DNA of 6,792 bases, from NCBI RefSeq assembly GCF_009208055.1, contig NZ_WFKI01000074.1, positions 1 through 6,792 on the forward strand, written 5' to 3'. The position numbers and the translations under genes are program-made. This DNA is from Poseidonibacter ostreae. Its GTDB lineage: Bacteria; Campylobacterota; Campylobacteria; Campylobacterales; Arcobacteraceae. The notes beneath the pieces were generated by a model. That model ran no database searches. It had not been told where the DNA came from and worked only from the letters and a program-made list of their open reading frames with translations. Below are positions 1 to 5,208 of this stretch, in pieces (the stretch's first letter is position 1; each line of letters starts with the position of its first letter).

Positions 1-43
1 TAACTTATATAGTTATAAATTATAGTTTAGGATAATCTTCTTT

Positions 44-52
44 TGCTATAAT
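44..52 (+). promoter_or_regulatory. Extended -10 promoter for the M48 lipoprotein gene
   Basis: TGC (44-46) is followed directly by TATAAT (47-52), a perfect extended -10 element. There is no convincing -35 box, which is usual for the housekeeping sigma factor of Campylobacterota. Transcription would start near 59, giving a leader of about 30 nt before the ATG at 89. Confidence 0.7.
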
Positions 53-88
53 ATTATTAATATTAAAGGACATACAAAAGGAAAACAG

Positions 89-835
89 ATGAAAAATATT
101 ATTCTAATAATAACTGCGTTATTTATTATTGCTGGGTGTACTCATAAAACACCTTATACAAAAAGATCACAAATGATTTTCATGTCTGCAAAAGAAGAGT
201 TAGCTCTTGGTGAACAATCATATAAACAAGCCTTATCAAAAGCAAAAGTTATCAATAATACATATGATGCAAGAAGAGTAAAAGCAATTGGAGCAAAAAT
301 TGCTGCAGCTGCAAATAGACCAGATTTTAAATGGGAATTTAATCTTGTACAAAATGATGCAATGAATGCATTTTGTCTTCCTGGTGGAAAAGTTGTAGTA
401 TATACAGGTATTTTAAAAGCTGCTAAGAATGATGCTCAATTAGCTACTGTAATGTCTCATGAAGTAGCACATGCACTAGCACGTCATGGAGCTGAAAGAG
501 TTAGTTCAGCAAAGGTTCAACAAGGAATTCAAGTACTAGGAACTATTGTATTAGCATCTACAGCACCACAATATACAGAAGCTTTTAATCAAGCTTATGG
601 AATAGGCTCTCAACTAGGAGTTATGCTTCCTTATGGTAGATTACAAGAGAGTGAAGCAGATGAAATTGGTATTTATTTAATGGTAAAAGCAGGATATAAT
701 CCTTATGAAGCACTAAACTTTTGGAAAAATATGAGTGTAGGTAAAAAAACTACAAATGAGTTTTTTTCAACACATCCAAGTTCTTCTACTAGAATAAAAG
801 ATATTCAAAATGTAATTGCAAAAATAAAAAGATAA
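89..835 (+). CDS. M48-family zinc metallopeptidase, lipoprotein
   Basis: A 248-residue M48 peptidase, probably anchored by lipid in the cell envelope and acting in protein quality control like E. coli LoiP and YcaL (family knowledge; the substrate is unknown). The N-terminus is a lipoprotein signal: a hydrophobic stretch at residues 4-15, then IAGC with the lipidated Cys at 17. The zinc site is HEVAH at 124-128 (His124, Glu125, His128). The third ligand is in QESEAD at 186-191, most likely Glu187, with the conserved Asp191. A late STHP motif at 227-230, followed by SSSTRI, is typical of the family. There are no C-terminal TPRs, so it is not a BepA-type protein. AAAGGA lies just upstream of the ATG and supports this start. 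It has its own promoter and terminator, so it looks monocistronic. Confidence 0.93.
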   Translation: MKNIILIITALFIIAGCTHKTPYTKRSQMIFMSAKEELALGEQSYKQALSKAKVINNTYDARRVKAIGAKIAAAANRPDFKWEFNLVQNDAMNAFCLPGGKVVVYTGILKAAKNDAQLATVMSHEVAHALARHGAERVSSAKVQQGIQVLGTIVLASTAPQYTEAFNQAYGIGSQLGVMLPYGRLQESEADEIGIYLMVKAGYNPYEALNFWKNMSVGKKTTNEFFSTHPSSSTRIKDIQNVIAKIKR

Positions 836-844
836 TAATTCAAT

Positions 845-895
845 AACTTAAACTATTTAAAACTGATAATCAATATTAAATAGTTTAAGTTTATA
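845..895 (+). terminator. AT-rich hairpin terminator after the M48 gene
   Basis: A perfect 16-bp inverted repeat (845-860 with 876-891) has a 15-nt loop and is followed by a short T-rich run. Only two of the 16 pairs are G-C. It lies 9 bp after the stop codon and ends about 10 bp before the next ATG, so it probably ends the peptidase transcript and insulates the EAL gene. Confidence 0.6.
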
Positions 896-901
896 TTTGA
901 T

Positions 902-1621
902 ATGATTCACTTTATGAATTATATCGAGTTTAAATACCTAATAAAAAATGCACAATACGAAACAAAATACGAACCCTTAATATCCACAAAAGATGATTCT
1001 ATTTATGGATATGAAGCACTTTCAAAATTTGAAATTAATCAAGAAACAATTAGCACTGAAGAGATATTTAGAAAGCTACATCATAATAACACCCTATTTT
1101 TTGAATTAGAAAAAAGAAATAAACAGTTACAAATAAATAACTTTTTTGATAATAAAAAGCTCTTCTTAAACTTTGATGCTGATATTGTAAATAGTTTTGA
1201 ACAAAAAAGTTACTGGGAACAGTTTTTAAAAAATTGTAATAAAGACATTGTTGTTGAAATTACTGAAAATGGTAGTGATGATGAAACAAGTATGCAAATT
1301 ATTCATAATTTCTCTTTATGGTTAAAAAATAGAGGCATAGAATCTGCTTTAGATGATTTTGCAAAAGAAGGTTCTATGTTCTCTTTTTTCTTAATGGATA
1401 AATCAAAATATATAAAAGTAGATAAGTCTTTTTTAAAGCAAATAAAAAAGAATCCTAACTATATTGAATATATTAAAGGTATTTTAAAAACGATAAAGTT
1501 AAATAAGCAGTTTTCTATAATTGAGGGGATTGAATTAAAAGAGGATTATTTGTTTGCAAAAGAAATAGGTTTTGATTATATGCAAGGTTATTTTTTTAAT
1601 AATCTTGTAATCATAAAGTAG
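902..1621 (+). CDS. Stand-alone EAL-domain protein, probable c-di-GMP phosphodiesterase
   Basis: A 239-residue protein that is essentially one EAL domain with no sensor, GGDEF or membrane segment, so it should be cytosolic. The EAL family hydrolyses cyclic di-GMP to pGpG. The expected active-site residues can be placed: Glu38 in YEAL, Asn90 in LFLNF, Glu119 and Glu122 in VEITE, Asp151-Asp152, Lys172 in KVDKSF, Glu208 and Glu211 in EGIE, and Gln228 in MQGYFF. Spacing from Asp151 onward matches typical active EALs. Loop 6, normally DDFGTGYSS, reads DDFAKEGSM, so dimerisation or activity may be altered. No Shine-Dalgarno sequence precedes ATG 902 or the in-frame ATG at 914. The gene converges on yebC. 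Confidence 0.9.
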   Translation: MIHFMNYIEFKYLIKNAQYETKYEPLISTKDDSIYGYEALSKFEINQETISTEEIFRKLHHNNTLFFELEKRNKQLQINNFFDNKKLFLNFDADIVNSFEQKSYWEQFLKNCNKDIVVEITENGSDDETSMQIIHNFSLWLKNRGIESALDDFAKEGSMFSFFLMDKSKYIKVDKSFLKQIKKNPNYIEYIKGILKTIKLNKQFSIIEGIELKEDYLFAKEIGFDYMQGYFFNNLVIIK

Positions 1622-1632
1622 AAATATAAAGC

Positions 1633-1662
1633 TAAGATAAAACCTAAAAAGGTTCTATCTTA
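1633..1662. terminator. Shared hairpin between the convergent EAL and yebC genes
   Basis: Arms 1633-1644 and 1651-1662 pair over 12 positions around a 6-nt loop. Read as plus-strand RNA there is one A.C mismatch; read as minus-strand RNA the same position is a G.U wobble, so the stem is unbroken in the yebC direction. The minus-strand transcript then runs into a T-rich segment. It sits in the 49-bp gap between two stop codons and probably serves mainly yebC. Confidence 0.55.
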
Positions 1663-1670
1663 TAATAAAA

Positions 1671-2381
1671 TTATGCCATATTTGTATAAACAGCTTGAAC
1701 ATCATCATCATCTTCAAGTTTTTCTAATAACTTTCCAATCTCTTCTTCTTGTTCTTCTGTAAATTCTTGAGGATTATTTGAAATTCTTTCTAACTTAGCT
1801 TTAGTAAGTTCAATTCCCATTTCTTCAAAAGCAGTATTTAATGTACCAAAATCAGTATAATCAGCTGTTACAAGAACAACTCCATCTTCTTCTTCAAGCT
1901 CTTCTAATCCTGCATCAATTAGTTCCATTTCTAACTCTTCTAAATCCATATCTTCAGTTTTATTAAACTCAAATAATGCTTTTCTATCAAACATAAATTC
2001 TAAAGAACCAGTTGGTGCCATTGAACCACCATTTTTATTAAAATACATTTTAACATTTGCAACAGTTCTTGTATTATTATCAGTTGCAGTTTCAACAAAA
2101 ATTAATGCACCATGAGGACCTTTCCCCTCAAAGTTAACATCTGTATAGTTTGCAGAATCTTTTCCACTTGCTCTTTTAATAGCTGCTTCAATATTTGTTT
2201 TAGGCATATTTTCAGCTTTTGCATTTAAAATTGCAGTTCTAAGTGCTGAATTCATTTCAGGATCTGGAACTCCTGCTTTTGCTGCCATTTCAATAGCTTT
2301 TGCTAATTTAGGAAACAATCTTGACATTGCTCCCCATCTTTTTAATTTTGACGCTTTTCTATATTCAAAGGCTCTACCCAT
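1671..2381 (-). CDS. yebC: YebC/PmpR-TACO1 family protein
   Basis: A 236-residue YebC-family protein. The family was long annotated as a transcriptional regulator. More recent work and the mitochondrial homologue TACO1 point to a role on the ribosome at difficult sequences such as polyproline. Visible hallmarks are the N-terminus MGRAFEYRKASK, the helical first domain (about 11-72), FEGKGPHGAL at 84-93, DNNTRTVANV at 101-110, NKNGGSMAPTGSLEF at 115-129, and the C-terminus with LEDDDDVQAVYTN (222-234). Residues 142-166 and 205-227 are very acidic. The ATG at 2381 is preferred over an upstream in-frame TTG at 2408: it has GGAG (2387-2390) 5 nt upstream, matches the family N-terminus, and the TTG lies only a few bases from the predicted transcription start. 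Confidence 0.95.
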   Translation of the reverse strand: MGRAFEYRKASKLKRWGAMSRLFPKLAKAIEMAAKAGVPDPEMNSALRTAILNAKAENMPKTNIEAAIKRASGKDSANYTDVNFEGKGPHGALIFVETATDNNTRTVANVKMYFNKNGGSMAPTGSLEFMFDRKALFEFNKTEDMDLEELEMELIDAGLEELEEEDGVVLVTADYTDFGTLNTAFEEMGIELTKAKLERISNNPQEFTEEQEEEIGKLLEKLEDDDDVQAVYTNMA

Positions 2382-2419
2382 TATAACTCCAATAGTTTGT
2401 GTTTTCAAATTTTATTGGG

Positions 2420-2428
2420 ATTATAGCA
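2420..2428 (-). promoter_or_regulatory. Extended -10 promoter for yebC
   Basis: On the minus strand TGC is followed directly by TATAAT, the same arrangement as in front of the M48 gene. The predicted start of transcription is near 2413, leaving a leader of about 30 nt to the ATG at 2381. Confidence 0.7.
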
Positions 2429-2654
2429 GGTTTGTAATAATAGACTAATAAGTTAAGAAAAGTATCAATATTATTTTTCAATTTTTTTATATTTTTGTAA
2501 TTTTTTGTAATTTTTATAAAAAAAACTAATTTATAAAAATAAAATAAATAAATAATTATAAAAAATTTATTGAATTTAGTGGCTATTTATTGGCACTTTA
2601 TTAGCTAAGAAAAAAATTAAGAAAACTTTTAGGAAAAAATATTTTTTTATGGTT
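2429..2654. other. Gene-free, extremely AT-rich intergenic stretch
   Basis: No credible coding region was seen on either strand. Positions about 2460-2570 are almost pure A and T, with long T-runs turning into A-runs and a short direct repeat of the TTTTTTGTAA type near 2490-2512. Such DNA is expected to be bent and easily melted. The only G/C-containing island is around 2579-2609 and is described separately as a possible sigma-54 site. Confidence 0.6.
2591..2606 (+). promoter_or_regulatory. Possible sigma-54 (RpoN) promoter
   Basis: TGGCAC (2591-2596), five bases, then TAGCT (2602-2606) resembles the -24/-12 consensus TGGCAC-N5-TTGCW with one mismatch. The GG (2592-2593) and GC (2604-2605) are separated by exactly 10 bases. 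The match stands out in an otherwise featureless AT tract. Transcription would begin near 2617, upstream of the candidate RNA. One mismatch and the lack of a known activator site keep this tentative. Confidence 0.3.
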
Positions 2655-2660
2655 TATAAT
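2655..2660 (+). promoter_or_regulatory. -10 box in front of the candidate small RNA
   Basis: A perfect TATAAT hexamer without an adjoining TGN. Transcription would start near 2667, just before the structured segment that ends in an intrinsic terminator at 2783. Confidence 0.45.
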
Positions 2661-2666
2661 TCCGTA

Positions 2667-2783
2667 TTAGAATAAGAAGAAAGTTTTTCCGGTGTTTTCA
2701 AAAACTTAATATATGCATTTGGCCGTGCGCTTTTAAAGTTTTTGAAAACCTTTTGTTATGCGCTTTTTTTAAGTGCATTTTTT
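2667..2783 (+). ncRNA. Candidate structured small RNA or leader, unassigned
   Basis: The segment lies between a TATAAT box and an intrinsic terminator and contains GC-richer patches (near 2721-2730 and 2759-2763) in a very AT-rich surround. Its main fold is a perfect 14-bp stem pairing 2694-2707 with 2736-2749, around a 28-nt loop that carries TGCA and GGCC. A competing 8-bp hairpin pairs 2681-2688 with 2700-2707 and uses the same strand, so the two cannot form together. It has no ORF of note and does not resemble tmRNA, the SRP RNA, RNase P RNA or a riboswitch class I recognise. It may be a free sRNA, or a leader controlling the gene at 2837 by termination. Exact ends are estimates. Confidence 0.45.
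2758..2783 (+). terminator. Intrinsic terminator of the candidate small RNA
   Basis: An 8-bp stem (2758-2765 with 2771-2778, one G.U pair) closes a loop of five T and is followed by a run of T ending at 2783. This is a standard rho-independent layout. It sits 54 bp upstream of the next ATG. Confidence 0.6.
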
Positions 2784-2788
2784 ATACT
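2783..2788 (+). promoter_or_regulatory. Possible -10 box for the cysteine-rich protein gene
   Basis: TATACT directly abuts the terminator T-run. Transcription would start near 2795, giving a leader of about 40 nt. Without it the gene would depend on readthrough of the terminator upstream. Confidence 0.4.
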
Positions 2789-2836
2789 AACGAATGAAAC
2801 TTATATCGAAGTTAAATTTGTTATATAGGAGTTTAA

Positions 2837-3115
2837 ATGTTAAAAAAAATCTTACTTACTTCTATTGCCTTATCTTTATGTTTAAGTGCAAATAGTAATT
2901 TAAATGAAAATATTGATTGTGAAGCACAGTTTGAATCATGTGTAACAAAATGTGAAGATATTCACTCTGATGAAAAAAATCAGGTTTGTGTAGAACTTTG
3001 TGAATCAGTATATGAAAAATGCCAATTATCTTTAGAAGATAATGTTGAAATACCTAATGAGGATGATATGAAAGAAGCTCTTGAATCACAAGAGGATGAG
3101 GACAAAGCTAAGTAA
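2837..3115 (+). CDS. Small exported six-cysteine protein, function unknown
   Basis: A 92-residue protein not recognised as a named family. A Sec signal peptide is clear: MLKK, then a hydrophobic stretch to about residue 18, with cleavage likely after LSA. The Cys at 15 is not in a proper lipobox, because the preceding residue is Leu. The mature part has six cysteines (28, 35, 39, 51, 55, 62) spaced C-x6-C-x3-C-x11-C-x3-C-x6-C, a mirror image about the centre. Such twin CX3C spacing suits two antiparallel helices stapled by disulfides. The tail from residue 67 is highly acidic and probably disordered. A strong AGGAG (2827-2831) lies 5 nt before the ATG. A periplasmic location is inferred; metal binding or a redox role cannot be told apart from a purely structural one. 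Confidence 0.8.
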   Translation: MLKKILLTSIALSLCLSANSNLNENIDCEAQFESCVTKCEDIHSDEKNQVCVELCESVYEKCQLSLEDNVEIPNEDDMKEALESQEDEDKAK

Positions 3116-3145
3116 CAAACTACTCTTTTTTAATTCTTCTTATTC

Positions 3146-3151
3146 TATAAT
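3146..3151 (+). promoter_or_regulatory. -10 box upstream of the rim gene run
   Basis: A perfect TATAAT in the 81-bp gap before the gene at 3197, predicting a transcription start near 3158. No other promoter-like spacing is seen before 6253, so it may drive the whole five-gene run. Confidence 0.45.
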
Positions 3152-3196
3152 TTTATAAAGGAGAGAATTAGTTTATTAAAAGCTAGTTTTTGAAAT

Positions 3197-3403
3197 ATGT
3201 ATAATCAAGCAGAATTATCCATTTTATATGAGTTACAAGAAGTTAATGTAAAAGAAGCAGATATCGAATATATTTTAAATAGAGTCAAAAATAGACTTAG
3301 TGAAAAAAATGTTGATATTGAGTTAGAAAAAATAGGCTATCCAAAAATCTTTACAAGTGATTATGAGTCACAAGAGGAATATGATTCTTTGGATTTTGAA
3401 TAA
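3197..3403 (+). CDS. Small acidic hypothetical protein
   Basis: A 68-residue protein that I do not recognise. It has no signal peptide or membrane segment and should be cytosolic. Residues 3-40 look helical with charged faces; the C-terminal 16 residues are strongly acidic and rich in Asp, Glu, Ser and Tyr. The frame has a stop immediately upstream (TGA at 3191-3193), so ATG 3197 is the only normal start, yet no Shine-Dalgarno sequence is close to it; an AAGGAGAG lies about 33 nt upstream. Codon use matches its neighbours. It stands 19 bp before the SnoaL-like gene and may be the first gene of the run leading to rimK. Pseudomonas rim operons also begin with a small protein (RimA), but I see no basis for calling this a homologue. 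Confidence 0.65.
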   Translation: MYNQAELSILYELQEVNVKEADIEYILNRVKNRLSEKNVDIELEKIGYPKIFTSDYESQEEYDSLDFE

Positions 3404-3422
3404 GATTATAAATAGAGAAAAG

Positions 3423-3839
3423 ATGAGAAAATTAACAAATAAAGATTTAGTAAAATTATATTATGAAGAATTATGGAACAATAAAAATAAAGATTATATA
3501 GACACTCTTTTTGATGACAATATTACTTTTCACGGTTCTTTAGGAATATCTTCAAGTGGTAAAAAAGAGTTTGAACAATATATGGATATGATTCATAGTG
3601 CTATTCCTGCATTGTTTCATAGTATTATTGATATTGTTGTTGATGAAGATAATATCGCAGTAAGAGCTTTATATACAGGTAAACATACAGGTAAACTTTT
3701 ATCATATGAAGCAACAAATAATAAAATTAGCTATAATGGAGCTACTTTTTTTAAATTTAATGAGGGAAAGATAAAAAGTGTATGGGTACTTGGTGACTTA
3801 AATACACTAATAAAACAATTAAATAATTCTAGTGACTAG
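3423..3839 (+). CDS. SnoaL-like / ester cyclase family protein (NTF2-like fold)
   Basis: A 138-residue protein of the SnoaL-like polyketide-cyclase/ester-cyclase group, a small cone-shaped fold that binds a ligand or acts as an isomerase or cyclase. The family pattern is visible: NKDLVKLYYEELWNN at 6-20, then IDTLFDDNITFHG at 26-38, a central helix (47-65), the strand pair DIVVDEDNIAVRALYTGKHTG (about 70-90), and a final FFKFNEGKIKSVWVLGD (109-125). The true substrate cannot be inferred; many members are annotated only by fold. ATG 3423 is chosen because the homology begins there and AGAGAAAAG lies just upstream. An earlier in-frame ATG at 3357 would overlap the preceding gene by 47 bp and add an unrelated stretch. 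It is 20 bp ahead of rimB and very likely co-transcribed. Confidence 0.8.
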   Translation: MRKLTNKDLVKLYYEELWNNKNKDYIDTLFDDNITFHGSLGISSSGKKEFEQYMDMIHSAIPALFHSIIDIVVDEDNIAVRALYTGKHTGKLLSYEATNNKISYNGATFFKFNEGKIKSVWVLGDLNTLIKQLNNSSD

Positions 3840-3859
3840 TTGTAATTAAAAGGATAAAG

Positions 3860-4282
3860 ATGAAAGATAAGATTATTGTAGGAAGAAGAGAGTTAATCTC
3901 AATTTTAGATCTTAACTTAGAGGATTTGGATGCAAAAGTAGATACAGGGGCTGATTCAAATGCATTACACTGTGATAATATTGTTATAGAAAACGATATG
4001 GTACATTTTTGTTTGCTTGATGAAGTTCATGAGTCTTATCATGGAAAAAGAATGTCTATGCCATTGCATAAAATAAAAAAAGTAAAAAGTTCTAATGGAG
4101 AGATTCAACTTCGACCTTCAATAAAAGTCTCAGTCGAATTTTTTGGAAAGAAATATAAAAGTATCATATCTTTAACTAATAGAGCAGATATGAAGTTTCC
4201 TATGTTAATAGGTAGAAGATTTTTAAAAGATAGATTTTTAGTAGATGTATCAGAAGAAAACTTATCAAAAAAGGGCAAATAA
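3860..4282 (+). CDS. rimB: RimB-type retropepsin-like protease (often annotated 'ATP-dependent zinc protease')
   Basis: A 140-residue cytosolic protein of the family usually labelled ATP-dependent zinc protease, whose fold and motifs are those of a single-domain retropepsin-like aspartic peptidase. The signature is KVDTGADSNALH at 26-37, with Asp28 as the presumed catalytic residue in the D-T-G-A motif. A second half has QLRPSI (83-88), SLTNRADMKFPMLIGRRFL (104-122) and the flap-like Gly after two hydrophobics at 116-118. No zinc motif is visible, which argues against the old name. AAAAGGA lies 5 nt before the ATG. The stop codon overlaps the rimK start by one base (TAATG), implying translational coupling. 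In Pseudomonas a homologous gene pairs with rimK and affects its activity (family knowledge). A trimming or regulatory role here is inferred. Confidence 0.88.
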   Translation: MKDKIIVGRRELISILDLNLEDLDAKVDTGADSNALHCDNIVIENDMVHFCLLDEVHESYHGKRMSMPLHKIKKVKSSNGEIQLRPSIKVSVEFFGKKYKSIISLTNRADMKFPMLIGRRFLKDRFLVDVSEENLSKKGK

Positions 4283-5208
4283 TGAGAGTATATATATTAT
4301 CAAGAAATTCAAATCTTTATTCAACAAAAAGATTAGTAGAAGCAGCAAATGAAAAAAATTGGGATGTAAGAGTAATTGACTATTTAAAATGTAGTATTGA
4401 AATTATGAAAGGTGAACTTAAGATTAACTATTTAGGAAAAGAGTTACCAATTCCTGATGCAATCATTCCTAGAATTGGAGCAAGTAGAACTTTTTATGGT
4501 ACTGCTATGATTAGACACTTTGAAATGATGGATGTATTTACAGTTACAGGAAGTTTAGCAGTATCAAGAAGTAGAGATAAGTTACGTAGTTTACAAATTT
4601 TATCTAAGCACGAAGTTGATATGCCAAAAACTGTATTTGCTTCAAATAAATCAAGTGCAAAAGATGTTATTGCTTTAAGTGGTGGAGCGCCATTAGTACT
4701 TAAGATTCTTGAGGGAACGCAAGGAGTAGGAGTTGTTTTAGTAGATAGCGAAAAAGCTGCAAAATCAGTTCTTGATGCCTTTTATGGAATGGATGTAAAC
4801 TTACTTGTTCAAGAGTTTATTGAAGAAGCAGGTGGTGCTGATATTAGAGCATTAATTGTTGGTGGTGAAGTTGTTGGAGCTATGAAAAGACAAGGTGCTG
4901 AGGGTGATTTTAGATCTAACTTACATCAAGGTGGAAGTGCTGTTTCACATAAACTAACTAGAAAAGAAAAAACAACAGCTCTAGCTGCTGCAAAAGCAAT
5001 GGGATTAGGTGTTTGTGGAGTTGATATGATTCCTTCAAGTAGAGGACCATTAGTTATGGAAGTAAATTCATCTCCTGGTTTAGAGGGAATTGAAAAATCA
5101 ACTAAACTTAATATTGCAGGAAAAATCATGGATTATATAGAAGCAAATGTTACGCCTCATACTCCATTGAAAAAAAGAAAAATAAAAAGAGATAATATTG
5201 GTGCATAA
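4282..5208 (+). CDS. rimK: RimK, ATP-grasp glutamate ligase
   Basis: A 308-residue ATP-grasp enzyme very close to E. coli RimK, which uses ATP to add glutamates to the C-terminus of ribosomal protein S6 and can make poly-glutamate. The N-terminal preATP-grasp domain (1-95) includes ILSRNSNLYSTKRL at 5-18 and IIPRIGASRTFYGTA at 61-75. The ATP-grasp core has Lys100 in RDKLRS, Lys141 in LKILEGTQGVG, Asp187-Arg189, RSNLHQGG at 211-218, Asp248, and the metal-binding Glu260 and Asn262 in VMEVNSSPGLEG. These positions match the E. coli numbering, so the enzyme should be active. The C-terminus is a short basic tail (KKRKIKR). AAGGG precedes the start; the ATG shares a base with the rimB stop. Whether S6 of this host is the target cannot be seen here. 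Confidence 0.95.
   Translation: MRVYILSRNSNLYSTKRLVEAANEKNWDVRVIDYLKCSIEIMKGELKINYLGKELPIPDAIIPRIGASRTFYGTAMIRHFEMMDVFTVTGSLAVSRSRDKLRSLQILSKHEVDMPKTVFASNKSSAKDVIALSGGAPLVLKILEGTQGVGVVLVDSEKAAKSVLDAFYGMDVNLLVQEFIEEAGGADIRALIVGGEVVGAMKRQGAEGDFRSNLHQGGSAVSHKLTRKEKTTALAAAKAMGLGVCGVDMIPSSRGPLVMEVNSSPGLEGIEKSTKLNIAGKIMDYIEANVTPHTPLKKRKIKRDNIGA

Noticed and set aside
2382..2408. Nine-residue N-terminal extension of yebC from a TTG codon
   Set aside because: The TTG is only about 5 nt from the predicted transcription start, has no ribosome site, and the YebC family begins at the MGRAFEYRKA sequence.
2649..2675. Eight-codon mini-ORF as a leader peptide
   Set aside because: The possible ribosome site is too far (about 14 nt), it overlaps the -10 box, and nothing else supports translation.
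2667..2783. tracrRNA or CRISPR-related RNA
   Set aside because: The long stem and U-rich terminator recalled one, but there is no cas gene and no repeat array in the window to pair with it.
2837..2890. Lipoprotein signal in the cysteine-rich protein
   Set aside because: Cys15 is preceded by Leu rather than Gly or Ala and sits inside the hydrophobic core, so a normal Sec signal peptide fits better.
3110..3170. Terminator after the cysteine-rich protein gene
   Set aside because: A 4-bp hairpin before a T-run (near 3112-3131) and a 7-bp inverted repeat (3131-3137 with 3164-3170) are both too weak or poorly placed to call.
3357..3422. Longer SnoaL-like protein starting at ATG 3357
   Set aside because: It would overlap the preceding gene by 47 bp, has no ribosome site, and the added 22 residues do not belong to the family.
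3860..4282. Zinc protease activity suggested by the common family name
   Set aside because: No HEXXH or other zinc motif is present; the DTGA motif indicates an aspartic, retropepsin-like fold.
4926..5129. 67-residue open frame on the minus strand
   Set aside because: It lies entirely inside the well-conserved rimK coding region and is a frame shadow.
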